Shown: positions 21,594 through 34,980, counted from the first letter of the stretch. The stretch is 64,000 bases of DNA from Rhododendron vialii (GCF_030253575.1 NC_080560.1:34399501-34463500), one strand, 5' to 3'. The notes: generated by a model not told the origin, from the letters alone. Program-made: numbers and translations.

Positions 21594-22060
21594 TTAGTAA
21601 ACATCTTCCAAAACAGATGGTAATGAGAGAGTAGCCGTTCTGATGAGATAGTAAACAGACAGACTAAACAAGACTCCAACTAGGACCAGCACAGCTGAAA
21701 CAAACTCACAAGCCCTAAATTCCATATGGTTGACGACTGGCCCGAAATTCTGGTTTTCTAAACTAGTGGCCACTCCTGTAACCGAATAGATTTCTTGACT
21801 CCTATAGCCACAACCCCCCAAAATGCTAGGGCTCCTTGTGCGTGTATAGGGGTGAGTGTATGTGTACGTGTAGGGGTGTCTCTGTGTGTGTGTTTGAGAG
21901 AGAGAGAGAGAGAAATACCTTGCAAAGTTGGGGGAGATCGCAAGAGAGAGGGCTTTTGTCGTTTGCTCAGGGGCCTGTGGAGGTGTAGAGGTTTCCATCG
22001 ACGGGAGAGGAGCACAGGAGGGAGGCAGGAGGCGTCCGACTTCGATTTCCTCGTTTGCAT
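21594..22060 (-). other. Possible gene 5' end or noncoding transcript (minus)
   Basis: A minus-strand frame starts METSTPPQAPEQTTKALSLA and reaches a good donor (AAG then GTATTT) at about 21926-21925, followed immediately by a (CT)n/(AC)n tract, the same layout as exon 1 of the G3BP-like gene. Further on lies a short hydrophobic stretch (FVSAVLVLVGVLFSLSVYYL) in the same frame as MEFRACE. I cannot connect these to a known family or find downstream exons. It could be a leader of an unrecognised gene. Confidence 0.3.
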
Positions 22061-22108
22061 TAGGGAGCTTTGGAGGTAGATGCGCGAGAGGGACGACCGA
22101 GCTGTTTA

Positions 22109-22412
22109 GAGCATCTCCGGCCTTTCCCCATATTTTTACTCAAATTTGAGTCAAATTTTGGGTAAAAATTCATTTTGGATAGACACATCTCCAACCATCA
22201 AACTCAAATTTTACACATCTCCCTCTTTCTTTCCCTCTCTAACTAGCCGTTGGAGAAATGGGTCAAGGCAAAAGTTGTTTCAAATTTGGGCAAAAAAAAA
22301 AGTAAAACTCAAAATGGGAAAGAATTTGGGTCAAAGATTGGAGTGAGATTTTTGTGATTTTTACCTCATTTTTAAATTTGAGTCTTAAAATGGGTCAAGG
22401 CTGGAGATGCTC
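22109..22412. mobile_element. PIF/Harbinger-type (Tourist-like) MITE
   Basis: 304 bp with inverted ends GAGCATCTCCGGCC and GGCTGGAGATGCTC, flanked by TTA on both sides (22106-22108 and 22413-22415). The body carries ACTCAAATTTGAGTCAAA-type palindromes shared with the element at 52571-52821. Confidence 0.85.
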
Positions 22413-24180
22413 TTACGTCCTAAGATATGCCACCCAACAAGAAAATTACACGTGGCACCAAATTGTGTATTATTCAATCAAAACATGTCATAATTAAGCC
22501 TGAGATATAGAAGATCAAAAGGTTTAATAATGATGTTGTTTTAGTATTACACAGTATTGTTTAGATTTAAAACAATCACGTTTGGTCATCAAATGATAGG
22601 TATTAAGATGATAATTAAGCACAACTGCTGATTAACTCTTAAAACCATCGAACAGTGTCATCAGCACTCTGTTTCATAGGAGAAATCAGTTATGTTTGTA
22701 GTGAATCATCTAAATAATTTATCTCGAAGCACTAATCCATGTTGTACAAAAACAAAAACCCCCTATCCAGAAATTAACGATAATCAACATCAACAAACGT
22801 GGATGGAGAATAATTTTCTGAGAAGACCAAGTCAAGCAACCGTTCGAAGGTATTTGCAACCGTTTTTAGAGGGAATGAATAATGTTTTGAATCAAATTTG
22901 AACGAAAACGTGGGCATCAAAGGAAAACGTGAAGAATACAGGTTAAAGATAGACACATCATCTATAAATAGAAGAAACAATTGAAGAAAGAACCCTCCCG
23001 ACAAAAATTCATCATCTGACAATCCATTCAAAATGGTTGCTCAGAGATCTAAAATAGTTTAGGACAGTAATTTAGTTAGTTTAGTATTTTGCAAGTTTGA
23101 AGACTTATTTGAATGTAAGCTTACTTTTGATTAAACTCAAGTTATCTTATACTATGTTTTTGTCTTTTTTTTGCGAAAGAGTAATCGAATATAGGATTGC
23201 TTTCGATTCAATTCAAGTGTGCTTATATTTCTGAATTATTCTTGTCGAAATCTTAAAAGTAATTATATATAAACTTACTTTTGATTAAATTCAAGCTTAT
23301 TATGTTCAATTATTATTTTTGATTGAAGAGTGTCAATCTATTATATGATTGATACCTTTAGGAAAAATCTTCTTAATTGAGGTAATCAAACGGATAACAC
23401 AATTACCTGATTAAATTAACTATTTTGAGTTAATCTGAAAATTATAAATTGTATATTCTTTTCTGGCATGTCCACACATAATCATTTGTCAAAAATTGTG
23501 CTAATTTAGCCCAAACAGGAGCGGGAGAGGAAGGGAGGGAGAGGCGAGAGAGGGAGAGGGCCCTAAACGGAATTTGAAAAATATTTCTCGTACAACCAAC
23601 TGGTGGTAGGAGTAACTGGGAGAAATATAGAGAAAAGAATTTCTCTGGCCGAGATTAAAAGGATTTGATCCAATGGCTCAGACCGAACAACAATGCTACT
23701 TATATAACGATTCAAACACAATAATTTACACAACTTCTCAAATACATGTAGGGCCTACACATAATAGTTTGTGTGAAGCTCATATGTATTTAAAATTATG
23801 TTTAATATTGTGTTTAAATTATTATATGAGTATCATTTTTGCTGACAGAATGAGAGTATGGTGCTCCCAAACCACGTGGGAGTACCACAGCCGGATTCCT
23901 TTGAAAGAGAGGGAGAGAAAGAACAAATTGTATTGGAAAGAAGAAGTTTGGGTAACGTGTCCACAAGTGATCCATCCACATACTCCATCACAGAAGGCTG
24001 AGATATTTTTGACTGAGGGAAAAATGACGAAAATATCTATTTGGTCAAAGCCGCATGCTCCCAAATTAAGGGGTAAAATTGGCAGACGAAAATAAGCCAT
24101 TCAATTTGTTTGGCCCATTGTTCTTCTTTCTCAAGGGTGGGAAAAAAAGAAAAATATCTTCCCTCCTTCCTCTCCCAGGT
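22413..24180. other. Intergenic, nothing recognised
   Basis: AT-rich upstream region of the J-domain gene, with a purine-rich patch (GGGAGAGG repeats) near 23520-23565. No gene or element is evident. Confidence 0.4.
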
Positions 24181-24187
24181 CTCAAAA

Positions 24188-24232
24188 ATATATACACACA
24201 GACAACACAGAGTTCTCTCTCTCTCTCTCTCT
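24188..24232 (+). promoter_or_regulatory. TATA box and CT-rich leader of the J-domain gene
   Basis: ATATATAC at 24188-24195 lies about 55 bp before the chosen ATG (24248), followed by a (CT)8-type tract at 24215-24232. The spacing predicts a very short leader. Inference from sequence pattern. Confidence 0.5.
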
Positions 24233-24247
24233 CATCCCTTAAGCAAA

Positions 24248-27200
24248 ATGCATTCCTCCACCCTCCTTCCATGTAACCCTACTCCTCCTGCTGTTTCATC
24301 AATCACAAGTACAAGAAATCCACATCCAAAGCCCTTGAGATTTTACACTCCAATCACTACTCGGAAGGCTCGTAACGATTCTTATCTAACGACATGCAAA
24401 GCTAGCACTAGCTCTTCGTCTTCTTCGATGGTGGGCTTGGATCTGTATGATCTCCTGGGTGTGGATAGCTCTTCCGATCAAACCCAGATCAAATCGGCGT
24501 ACAGGGCGTTGCAGAAGCGGTGCCACCCAGATATAGCTGGGCCCCCCGGCCATGAGATGGCCATCATTCTCAATGATACATACTCTCTTCTCTCTGATCC
24601 TGGTTCACGTTCAGCATATGATAGGGTCAGTACAACTAACTACCCCGGCCATATATACACGCACCAATTAATTGCTATGTTCAAAATTTCGAATTGAATA
24701 AGAGTATTTTTCTTGCGGAACCACCCAGAAGAGAGTAATCTCTTACACACACCCAGGGTTGCCCCAGTGGTTCGGGCGGATGCCCACGCTTTGGGAGTAT
24801 GGTTTGCGGTTGGATTCCCCACAGGTGAGTACCTTTCAGTAAGTGGGTGGCGTGACTGGTGTGGCCGCGCTAGCTCCCGGAGGTTTGGGTTGCACAGTTG
24901 GGTCTATTTTGTGGCTTGGCTGTAGGGCTTTTCCTCCGTTACCAAAAAACGAAGAAGAAGAGAATAATCTCACAAGCCCTTTCCTAAAATGTTTCAGTTA
25001 AATAGAAAAATAAGGCAAAAACGAGCAGATATTTTTCAGTAGTAGACGGCTACAGAATTTGAAATTTGGGAATATGTTGGGTTTTACTGATACATTACAG
25101 CACATGCTTTGCGATATCTATGGGGAATAGTGCTTGCCCTTTCTGGATGATAATCCCATCTACTTCATTCATAGTATTTCAATCCATGTTTTTATGTGTT
25201 GCTTTAAGAAAGTCAAAATCCATTTCTCCCTCTAATCTCTTTCGATGAGAGACGAGATAGAAAGAGGCTCTTGCACTCCTACTTCGTGGTTGAAAAACCA
25301 ATTTATTGGATGTTACTAAGCTAATTTTAGTGGTTCAATCAAGAATCAACAATTTTGAATTCTGTCATTGTAGAAGGTGAACAATTTGGTGAAATTTATG
25401 GGGCCATGATTGTCGCTAGATGGTACTAAAATTAAAACATGAAGTCCTGCATGTCATTTTCTTATATCTGTATTCGATTATTTTACTTCCTAAAATTTGA
25501 TGTGAAAACCATTCAAATTTGAGGGAATCCACAAAGGCCTTGAATGAATTAGTGATAGATCGTGATTCGTGAATCATGATAAGCAATCACATAAAGATTA
25601 TTCAATTGATCTATGGTAGAATTGAAGTCAACACCTGATTTTACCTTCTTTTGTGTTCACTGCATGCATGAAAATACCAAGGGTACGCTCTTACTCCAGT
25701 AGGATGTTGCTTTTGTAAGGTGGCATGTTCCTGAAGACTCGTCTATCTGCTTTTGTACACATGGGAGTGGGCGCATGGTTTCTTTTCTATTCTTCTTTTG
25801 ATTGACCATGAGAACCAATAATGCAGGAACAAGCAAAGGTTTCTGAATTAAGAGGCTATACTGGCAAGCCTCTGTATTCAGTGTGGTTTGGAGCAGAGAG
25901 CGAAGAAAGAGCTGTGTTTGTGGATGAGGTGAAGTGTGTTGGTTGCTTAAAATGTGCCTTACTAGCCGAAAAGACATTTGCTGTTGAGACAGTTTATGGA
26001 AGAGCTCGCGTTGTTGCTCAATGGGCTGATCCTGAAAACAAAGTCCAAGAGGCCATAGATGCATGTCCAGTCGATTGCATCTCGTAAGCATTTCATACCT
26101 TAACTTTTGCGAACTTTTATACTAACTGATTTATCCATCAACTAAGTGCAGTTAGTGCATGTAAATTAAGTAGGACTACGGATGAATCAATGTTACTGCT
26201 TTAAAGTCCATGTATTCACTCCCTTTAGATAGAATTAGAACCTCACAGCTGTACAGTCATGAAACGGTACCTTTGCATCTCGAGTGTTTTACAGTTATAA
26301 AGGTATCTTTAATTTCTTATGGAAGAAGTACTTTGACCTCAAAGCTCTACAGACATAAAATGGTACCTTTGCATCTTCGAGTGTTTATTACTCTTATAAA
26401 GGTATATCCTTTCTAACCATGAGCCATGCCATTCTGTTCTCATCCAAATTACAGTCCTATCCAAGAGTGTATTGAATTTGAAATACTTGTTAGTCTGTGT
26501 CTTGATCCATTGAGTTTATAAACGATTGTCTAAACTTCACTCTCAGTAAATACTTTGTTCACTTTCCTCCCTTTCCAATTACTATGACCTATCCATTGAA
26601 ATAGTGTTAGATTTCCTCTTAAGCGGGAGAGCTACTGCTCCAGCATATGAAGCACAGATACTTCTAGATGGGAGTCGTATCCCTGTCGGATACCGATACT
26701 CACGGATACATATCCTTTTTATTTTTGGATTTTCTCGTATTGCTGTATTCGTATGTATCGTGTTTGTATCCCGTATCAGTATCCATGCTTCATATGCTCC
26801 AATCCTCTGAGTTTAACTTACTCGTTTTAAACAACATTTTTTTTTATTTTGTTTTATTCCCAGAGGCAGCCAATCGCATTTTTTTTTATTCTATTGTAAC
26901 CAGAGGCAGTCTTAGAGCATCCACAATGGACTAATCAAAATTGGATAATTAAAAGTTGTCACATCACCCTTTTGGTTATCCATTTAATGCATGGCTAAAG
27001 TTAGCAACCCTAAGCTCCACAATGGGCTAATTAAAATGGGTTTGGAAAAAATTCAAATCCAACGGTTAGTTCTTTTCTTCCCCAATCTACTGGTCTACAT
27101 TGAATGACGTTCTTGTAAAATAAGTGGAAGTGAAGAACATTTGTTAAAATTCATAAAGTGACCAACATTGTTAAATGCACAACCACTTGCCAAAGTGGAG

Positions 27201-29601
27201 AGTGAGTTTCACCTACCCATAAAGAGTGAAAGTTTCAAACAACAAAAAACATACAAAGTAACTTTTGTGAGTAGGACCAACTATTTTTTTGTTATTGAAT
27301 TTGAGACAAATGTTGCTAACTTTGGTTGTTGAAAGGCTCAAATTTGGTTATTGGTTAAGAGATTGCTAAGTTAGTTTATTCCATTGCAAGCCAATTTTGA
27401 AGCCAACATTGCTAACTTTGTAAACATGTTGCTATTGGTTTTGCCATTGTGGATGCTCTTACCCGCTCACACTTCAAATTTTTATGCATTTACTAAATGT
27501 TTTACATGGCAATGCTATTCCTTCTTAGTAAGTTGCAACTAGAGGTTAAATGGGCTATGCCTACAGCCTACCATAAATTAATTTATGGCTTAGAACATAG
27601 AAAGGACTAAAAATCTATGTATCTAGACTGATTCTAGAGTCCTAGACACAATCATAATGGAACTGAAGGTATTGATATTCATTTTGATTATTTAAAGTAC
27701 AGCGAGCAGAAATGTTTGATTAAGAAGGGCAAATGTTCATGACTTACCATTTTATAAAGTTATATCAGCATGCATGATGCATCTATATCATCAATTCCAG
27801 TTTTTATATCATCAGTTCCAGTTTTTATATCATCAGTTCCAGTTAATGAATGAGCAAAATTCAGTCTTCTTTGCACTTTGTTTCTTAATGCATTTATCTG
27901 TTTTGCGGCTGAGCTGAACATAGGATTGTGGAGAGGTCCAACCTTGCTGCCTTAGAATTCTTGATGTCCAAGCAGCCACGTGGTAGTGTGAGAATCGGTG
28001 CAGGCAATACAGTCGGTACACGTGTCTCCAATATATTCATTGATGTGGAGAAATTTCAGGCTAGGTTTCAGGAAGCCAGGGATAAAGCTTCCACAAAACA
28101 GTCCATGGTTAGTGCTTCATATGGTTTCGTGTTTTTTAAATTCGGTCTGCCCAGTCTGAAGCCAATCGCTTAGATTACTGTCAATCATTTTGGTTGATGA
28201 AATGCCATAATTTGATCAAATTCTTTTGACCAATTTTCTCCAACGTACATGTTTACATGCCACCGGATAATTGGTAATTGCACATTACATTTTCCAGTAA
28301 TATGAACTTGGGAAAGTTTAAAGCATAATTTTTACAATATTTTCACCATATACTACTGTGCCATTGTGCTTGATTGAAAATAGCCTCTCACTCAATTGCA
28401 TATAAGAATGCGGGTACATGGTCTTGCATAGAATTCAACCCCTAAAGCTAGCTACTGGAGTAAGGGTGACCTCACACGACACTTACTACATGGGTACTCA
28501 AGCGATGTGAGACTTCGCTTCACACCTTCCTTCCTTCACTGGCAACATGCTCACTCGGTAGTATCTCCTACCCATCCATGTGACCTATACCATACCACAT
28601 GGTCTTGGTCGGGATAACCCCAAAAGTTAGCTATTGATGTGAATATATTACTTTGATGCCCAGGGATGCAGGATTTAGCTTCACAAATGCCACATTTGCA
28701 TGTTATATTAAAAATGTTGAACAAATTGTTGTAAATAAAACATTTGTTGTTTTCATTGTGGTTTACCTTCATATTTTTCTTTTTATAAACATTTCCTATG
28801 AATTTCAAATACACTATCTGACTTTGCCGCAGACTAGATTTTGAGCCTAATCTGATTTGATATTGATTTTCTAAATCTAAACCTACATGGATAATGTCTT
28901 ATCTTATTCATTTTTGCTCCATTCTGTATTTTTCTTGAATTTAAGTATCAACAATAAATTGGGCATTTCAGGAATCAGAATCCGAAAGAGATGCAAGAAG
29001 TTCAGCTATTCAAGCAATAAGATCAATCTCAAATTGGCTATACTGGAAATCACCCATTGCAGGTAGACATACATCCGAAACTGAAGGAAAATTGACACTG
29101 ACTGGCAGGAGATCCAGTGAACCAAACATCAAGAAGCTCCAAGAGGCTGCCGCGGCGAGAAAAAATGCAAGAGACAATGCGAAACCGATTTCTCGGATCT
29201 CAGCATATAACGACGCATATTGGATCCCATCAAGTCTTGCTCTACCACAGGCAACCCGGAATGTCTCTGAATTTGGAGCAGCTGCGAATTCTCCTGCAGA
29301 AAACGTAGATAACCCAATTGAAGAGGAAGAATTTACCGTTCGCAAAGTCAATAAGAGAAGCCCTTTGGTACAGGGTTTTCCAATGACTGCAGCAACAATT
29401 GCAGCAGTTATCGTTCGTTTAGAGCTATATGGGGTGAGTGGTAAGTTGGAAGAGCATATGGGGGGGTCATTAGCATTGGGCGTTGTTAATAACTCTTGGT
29501 CACCAGTTATTTTAGCAGGGATTACATGGTATCTCATCGGTTCCTATTTGGTAGGACTAGTAGAAGCCATTTGGGATAAGTTAGGAATGTACCAAAAATA
29601 G
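24248..29601 (+). CDS. DJC76-like: Plastid J-domain protein with ferredoxin-like 4Fe-4S domain (DJC76 type)
   Basis: Four exons: 24248-24625, 25827-26083, 27924-28107, 28972-29601; 482 aa. Residues 1-60 are Ser/Thr/Arg-rich and look like a plastid transit peptide. The J domain covers about 65-126, with HPD at 93-95. The ferredoxin-like domain follows, with CVGCLKC (C163, C166, C169) and CPVDC (C206, C210). Next comes a conserved segment (LEFLMSKQPRGSVRIGAGNT), then a long tail with two hydrophobic stretches near the C-terminus (GFPMTAATIAAVIV and WYLIGSYLVGLVEAIW) that may anchor it in a membrane. J plus ferredoxin proteins are known as DJC76, DJC77 and DJC82 in Arabidopsis; the length fits DJC76. 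They are thought to recruit plastid Hsp70; the role of the cluster is unclear. Intron 1 holds a SINE and intron 2 a Harbinger MITE, neither of which disturbs coding. Confidence 0.9.
24743..24955 (+). mobile_element. tRNA-derived SINE in intron 1 of the J-domain gene
   Basis: Flanked by 16-bp repeats that differ at one site (AGAAGAGAGTAATCTC at 24727-24742, AGAAGAGAATAATCTC at 24956-24971). The head has an A-box-like CCCAGTGGTTCGGGC and a B-box-like GGTTGGATTCC; the 3' end is A-rich. It is a different family from the SINE pair at 1333 and 56453. Confidence 0.75.
26239..26405 (+). repeat. Two diverged direct copies, about 70 bp, in intron 2
   Basis: 26239-26306 and 26335-26405 share GGTACCTTTGCATCT, a CGAGTGTTT core and the end CTTATAAAGGTAT or TTATAAAGGTAT. 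Confidence 0.7.
26915..27458. mobile_element. PIF/Harbinger-type MITE in intron 2 of the J-domain gene
   Basis: 544 bp with 15-bp inverted ends GAGCATCCACAATGG and CCATTGTGGATGCTC, flanked by TTA (26912-26914, 27459-27461). Confidence 0.85.
27785..27844 (+). repeat. 22-bp repeat, nearly three copies
   Basis: Unit TATATCATCAGTTCCAGTTT plus TT, about 80 bp before the exon 3 acceptor of the J-domain gene. Confidence 0.85.
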
Positions 29602-31347
29602 GGATGATAATATACTCATGCTTGTATAATTATAACAGACTGAAAAGGTTGTATGCATATATGAAATTCAATTCCTATGGATGCAGAACAATATGTTTCA
29701 CATCAAGCTCCAAAAGAATAAAGAAAACAAGGCAATGATTATCTGAAAATCCCTCCTTTACTTCATTCCAGGTTCTTTTATGGTTCCGATAAAGCTTTGA
29801 GTACCAAAACATCCCTTTCTGTGTAATCAGAAATCTCCGCCTGGTTCCCTTTGAGTCCAACTTTTTGGCCATCCCAAGAAAACCCAGGTTTTACAGTTAG
29901 AGCATCTCCAGCCCATCTCTAACCTGGTTCTCATTTTTTTTTTTTAGAGATTAGACCAGTGCATTTGCCGTTCTTTGGGCTATCGCTCATCCTATTGGTA
30001 TGACAGCCATTAATGCGTCTGAGCTTCGGGCTTTGATGATTATTGGCCTCCGCCACGTACTACAAGCCACCTAGTTGGCCTAAGTTATATAAAAAAAAAT
30101 GCACGAAACCACTGAGCTGAACTGTGTGTTCGTACAAGCTACCTAGTTGGCCTAAGTTATAAAAAAAAAAAATTGCACGAAACCATTGAACTGAGCCGAA
30201 CTGTGTGTTCGTTAGTCTTGAGCTTTCTAGGAAGAGTTTGGCATCACGTTGCAGAATTCTTAGATTGTTTTAATCGGTTCCGCGACAAAGTGAACTGTTC
30301 CCAAAACAGAATAATACGTTTGTATACGTCCTTATAGCCGCCAAATGCATGTTCTACATGGTTGTTAATGTTTACCTCAACATGCTGGTGAAGTCTGATG
30401 CTGCTGACGTGATAATATTTTTTTGCAAGTATTCTTGAGGTTTTAGTCCACGGTATCTGTGTTTCTGTTAGAGGATCAGAAATCATATTTAGTTTGATTT
30501 ATAGGGAGTAAAATTTAGGCTTATCTACTTCTTTGGTCCTTATAAAATACATCAAGTTTCAAAATCGTCCCTGCAAAAGTTTTTTTTTTGCACGTCTACA
30601 AAAGTTTACGTGTCAATTATGTCCTTATAACTTGTGCTACAACTAGGCTTGCCTCAGGATCGATTTTGGGCAGATCGGTTTGGTTCCCAAAAGCACTTGC
30701 CGCATGGTCCACCATGCCATTAGGCTGATCTGACAACCCCCAGGAAAGTTTATGTCGTGCACCACACAGGGCCTCGCCACCTCTAGACAACCCCCAGGAA
30801 AGTTTATGTCGTGCACCACACAGGGCCTCGCCACCTCTAGACGCCAAACACACCTTGCCACCTCTAGACGCCAAACACACCTCGCCGTTAAGCCCAACCG
30901 GCTACACCCAACAGCAATAGCCGGCGGGTGAAAGGTGAAACCAGAGGGGAGAAGACCCGGAGAAGAGGAATGATGGCAGCAGAAACAGCGAGAAGAAGAC
31001 CTGCAAAGAGGGTTAGAGAAGGGAGAAAGAGCCCGGGGAGGAGGGAAAGGAAGGCAGTGCCTACCCCCGGCGGAGGCAGCAAAAACCTAGATGCAAAGAG
31101 AGGGAGGCGAAAACCAAGGTTAGAGAGAGAGGAAGGTTTTCCCAGCCTCTCAGTAGTCTTTACCAAGTTAGTATTCACATCCCAGTAACAACAAAATATT
31201 CTCTCAAAATTAGCAAGCGAATCCATGAAGTTCCTCAATAAAACTGTAATCGCCGTTAACAAACACGTCTATATATTAATTTAACGACGTTACATCCAGC
31301 TTCAATGTGCCTCATATTAATTTACACATACTCCTATTGTTTCCATC
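29602..31347. other. Intergenic with several small tandem duplications
   Basis: A 72-bp unit is repeated at 30062-30133 and 30134-30212 (starts ACAAGC[C/T]ACCTAGTTGG). A 54-bp unit is repeated at 30732-30785 and 30786-30839, followed by a 27-bp unit with about two copies up to 30890. A half Harbinger-type end (TTAGAGCATCTCCAGCCC) at about 29898 has no partner. No gene is recognised; the GC-rich stretch 30890-31190 has an open frame (RRRPAKRVREG) without family features. Confidence 0.55.
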
Positions 31348-31979
31348 TCACTGTCGTCTTCCTTCCGCTAGACTGACGCGCAGTGCCCGTCCATCTATTT
31401 CCTGAAAAAAAAATTTTACATCTAAATATCGGTGCGATAAAATGATGCGTGTTTACACCAATGAAGCACAAACATGTCTATCAAGCTCGCGTATGTATTT
31501 TGAGACGTGAACACAACACTACGACATGTTCCGAATACATATCACGCATGCCCAAATATACGTTCCGTCGGGAACATTGAAGACATGCTATATTGCTATT
31601 GACACGTAGAAGATACGAATAGAGTGATAAATAAAAGTCGGATCAACATCAAAATAAATCTTGGATGCTTTTAGTTGATCATGACTGCTTCTTAGTTACC
31701 GGGTTTTCTTGTATTTTCACGATTACAATAGTGTTTTTTTTGTTCTTTATCCGGATCTGATAGAAATAAGGATTTTGGTTCTATGCGTGATGTTATACCG
31801 GTGCCCGAGCGCGCGCGCACACAGTTTATCATCGCGTCCGTGTCTGAGTTTGTGAGAAATCAGTTACCAAAACAAATTGTGAGAGAATCCATCGGTGTGT
31901 CTGCACCGTGTCGTATTTGTGCCCCGTGTCCACGTTTGTACTTCTTAGGGGTGTGCGAGAGTGTCCAAGTCCGTGTCAG

Positions 31980-32020
<41 letters not shown>

Positions 32021-34980
32021 ACCACTCCATTAAGAGACTCGAGGGCAGCTTCCATCTCTGACCTTGTTGCATAGGATACGAAAGCATAGCCCCGGGACCT
32101 TCCTGTTTCCCCATCATACACCACTCTAGCTCCGACGACGTTTCCGTACTGTTGAAACGCTTGTGTCAAGCTTTCAGTAGTGACTGTCCAGGCTAAATTC
32201 CCAATGAAGAGTTTGTGTTCGGTTTCCGGGTATAAAGGCTGATTTCTCGGCTTAGGCTTGTCTGAGAAATTAACCCTCAAGATTCGACCACCATATTCCT
32301 ATAACATTGAAGCTTTCTTTTGTTAACTAAAGATCCTTCAATTGCAACCGAATTCGCACACACAAATGCATAGGAGATTCTGAATAGCCAAGAGAAATCG
32401 GAATCACAAACGACTAACTGAATCACTACTTTGTTGCTTCTAATTTCAATAGAGAGAGAGAGGAAGAGAGTTTCTTACGCTTCCATCAAGGCTTTTGATG
32501 ACTGCATTGCAATCTTCGACACTGCTCATTGTCACAAATGCATATCCTCTGCTTTTTCCAGTATCTTTATTGTAAAGAACCTACAACCATTGAATTGATA
32601 AGTTATGGATCTCTTCACACTAAGAAGGAGAAAACAAAAAAAAACCGACATGCCAAACACGGTTACTTCAATGAGAACTTAAGAAAGGCGACATTGTAGA
32701 TTACCGTTACTTCAATGAGAACTTAAGAAAGGCAACAAGATAGATTGATTTCACTTGTGAAGTTTTCAGTTCAGTACGTTAATTATACTAGTCCTTGTAA
32801 AATCCAAATGAACAAAACAAATCAGAGTGAATTAAACCAATTGAATGTAATTGGTTGAAGTGATGAAACTGGTCTTATTTGGTTTTAAAAGGCTAGACAT
32901 TTGCCTTTGTTTACCAGAACTGAAGTTTAGATAGGCTACAATTTACCCAAATGCTACATAACCTTCTTAGATCCGAAGAATTCTCTGTATTACTCCCAAG
33001 AAGCCTTTTGTTTTCAACCAAAACAATTGTGCCCACCATTGTGGACCTTCCTCTGCCATTCTGGCAGGGCCAGAGGAAGGCGAATGGGAGCACGGCAAGC
33101 CACAAGTCATGAATTGTGGTTCGTTTGGGGTAGCCTTTAACAGATTACGACATTAGAATGTTCTTTTGAAGCGATAAGCATCAGACAGAACAAATATTTG
33201 TGTCTCCAATTATTCAGATAAAACAAATTTCTAGTAGCATAATAACCAACTTTTTTCACATATCTTGTCTTTCCGAAACAGCAGTATTTTCTAGACTTCC
33301 ATTTTCTGGTTTGTGGCATTTAAATTTTGGAAAAACTTCAAGAGATAGCTTTAGATTGCTAAATTAACCATTTAGCATATTGATATTGCACCATGAACAT
33401 TTATCGTACCATTATGGATCAAGCTTCTAATAAATCTAGTAAAAGATTATTAGTATATTACCTACACCCACACACTTATATATGCACAACACCCCTCGCT
33501 GGCCTAATTTCCCATCCTCTGCCTCTCTACTTTGCATACATGCGATTCCTTATGAAACTTACGCATGTTGAATAAACAAATTCTCACCATTCTCCAATAG
33601 CAAACTTGTGCTAGCAAAAATATGTATAAGCAAACCCCAAGGGGTTAGGCCAACGGGAATGTGACGAAAGGACTTGCTCCTAAGTAGTCACAAGGTCGAA
33701 TCTTATGAAGACGGAAGGACTTGCCCCAAGGAAGTCACAAGGTCGAATATTATGAAAGGCCAAACTAATGCAGTAGCCATGGAAGATGAGTACCTTAGGC
33801 ATTTCAAGCCTAGGGTGGCAAAACTGTAATTGTTTGACTGTGGAGTTCGGCAATTAGCCCGCCCTTGTTTGATTCGAAACGGCCCAACGGTCAAAACCCA
33901 TCACTTCTCCATGGCCTAAGTTGCTTTTCGGGCTTTCGTCGATATTTGGGCATCCAAATGGCCGAATTTGCAGTTTTAGGAAAGATTTGACTTATCAATT
34001 ACTCGGGCAAGGAAAATCCGATTTGAGCTAGGGTTTTTGGAGGAGTTTTGCAATTTTCTATATTTCCTAGATCTATTATTATTTCAATTTTCCCATTTTT
34101 TGTAATTTTTGGTAATTTGTTGATTTTGTTGCCTTTTGGGCCAAGTCCATTAGCATTAGTTTTTTTTTGTTTGTTTGTTTACCTATTTAAGGAGTTGTAA
34201 GCCTTTAGCTAAGGGGTTGTTGATTATTATTGAATGAAAAGAGTCTAGAGAGAGTTTCTCTAAGTTATTGCGTCTGTGATTGTCCTTGTCACATCGTTCT
34301 TCAATTTTTTATACGCTTCCCTACATCACAAACGATCCAAACCTAGGGCCACTGAAGGTTTGCCCAGTCATTAACTTCAGCGCCCTGCGAGATTGGTCGA
34401 GGTTCGCGCAAGTTGGTCCAAATATACGGTTATAAAAATCATAAATATGCATAAGCATATATCGCATCTACAAGAGTAATTAGACCTACGCCTTTGTACT
34501 TCAATACCAAGTACAGAGAGGGGATTTAATTGTGCATACCTCAACTAGCTCAGGCTCTCCATACTCTTGAATTATACCTGCAAGCTGTGCACTGTCACAG
34601 TGGTAAGGCAAATTCCCAAAGTAGAGCTTAGTGTTGATCACAGCACCGGCCCCCTCTCCTTCTCCTCCCCCTGAAACTTCCTCTGCCGCCTTCTCCTCCT
34701 CCACCGCCTCCTCCGCCACCGGTGCAGCAGCCTCCACCGCCGCCTCTTCCTGCGCGACAGCAGCCGATACCCTCGGCACCCGCCACTTCTGGGCTAAAAC
34801 GGGCACAAAGGCTTCCGTGGAATGAGTTTGAGAAACTAATCCCATTTTTATGAAAAACTTGTTAGACGATGATGGTATTCTGGCGGTAGGGTCAGATGAC
34901 CAGTTCCTGAAGCGGATACCCTTGAGGGATGTGGAGAGGGATGACGATACGGCTACGGCTACGGCGGCGGCGGCGGCCAT
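31348..34980 (-). CDS. PSRP2: Plastid two-RRM protein, PSRP2 type
   Basis: Four exons: 34980-34540, 32580-32479, 32298-32023, 31401-31348 (TGA); all junctions are phase 0; 290 aa. The N-terminus is Ala/Ser-rich (MAAAAAVAVAVSSSLS), a plausible transit peptide, followed by an acidic Ala/Glu linker. RRM1 has LYFGNL and RGYAFVTM; RRM2 has LFIGNL and RGYAFVSY. The protein ends LRVSLAEGRRQ. The linker NFSDKPKPRNQPLYPETEHK between the RRMs and the short C-terminus match plastid-specific ribosomal protein 2 (Arabidopsis At3g52150, from memory). Known role: RNA-binding protein of the plastid 30S subunit and stroma. The last exon is only 54 nt. The exon 3 donor runs into a (CT)n tract. A truncated copy of this gene's 5' end lies at 40545-41375. 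Confidence 0.9.
31983..32018. repeat. (GA)n microsatellite at PSRP2 intron 3 donor
   Basis: About 18 GA units; on the coding strand the intron begins GTATAC and is then pure CT. Confidence 0.9.
32581..34539 (-). other. PSRP2 intron 1 with repeat debris
   Basis: A 47-bp direct duplication at about 33670-33750 (GGACTTGC and CACAAGGTCGAAT). A nearby 44-bp duplication (TTACTTCAATGAGAACTTAA) lies at about 32660-32745. The part 33830-34430 has features of LTR-derived sequence (TTATTTAAGG, AATGAAAAGAG and a CT-rich 3' part), but I could not define ends. Confidence 0.4.

Noticed and set aside
30244-30486. 80-codon minus frame (MISDPLTETQIPW)
   Set aside because: No family features that I recognise, and it lies in repeat-rich sequence.
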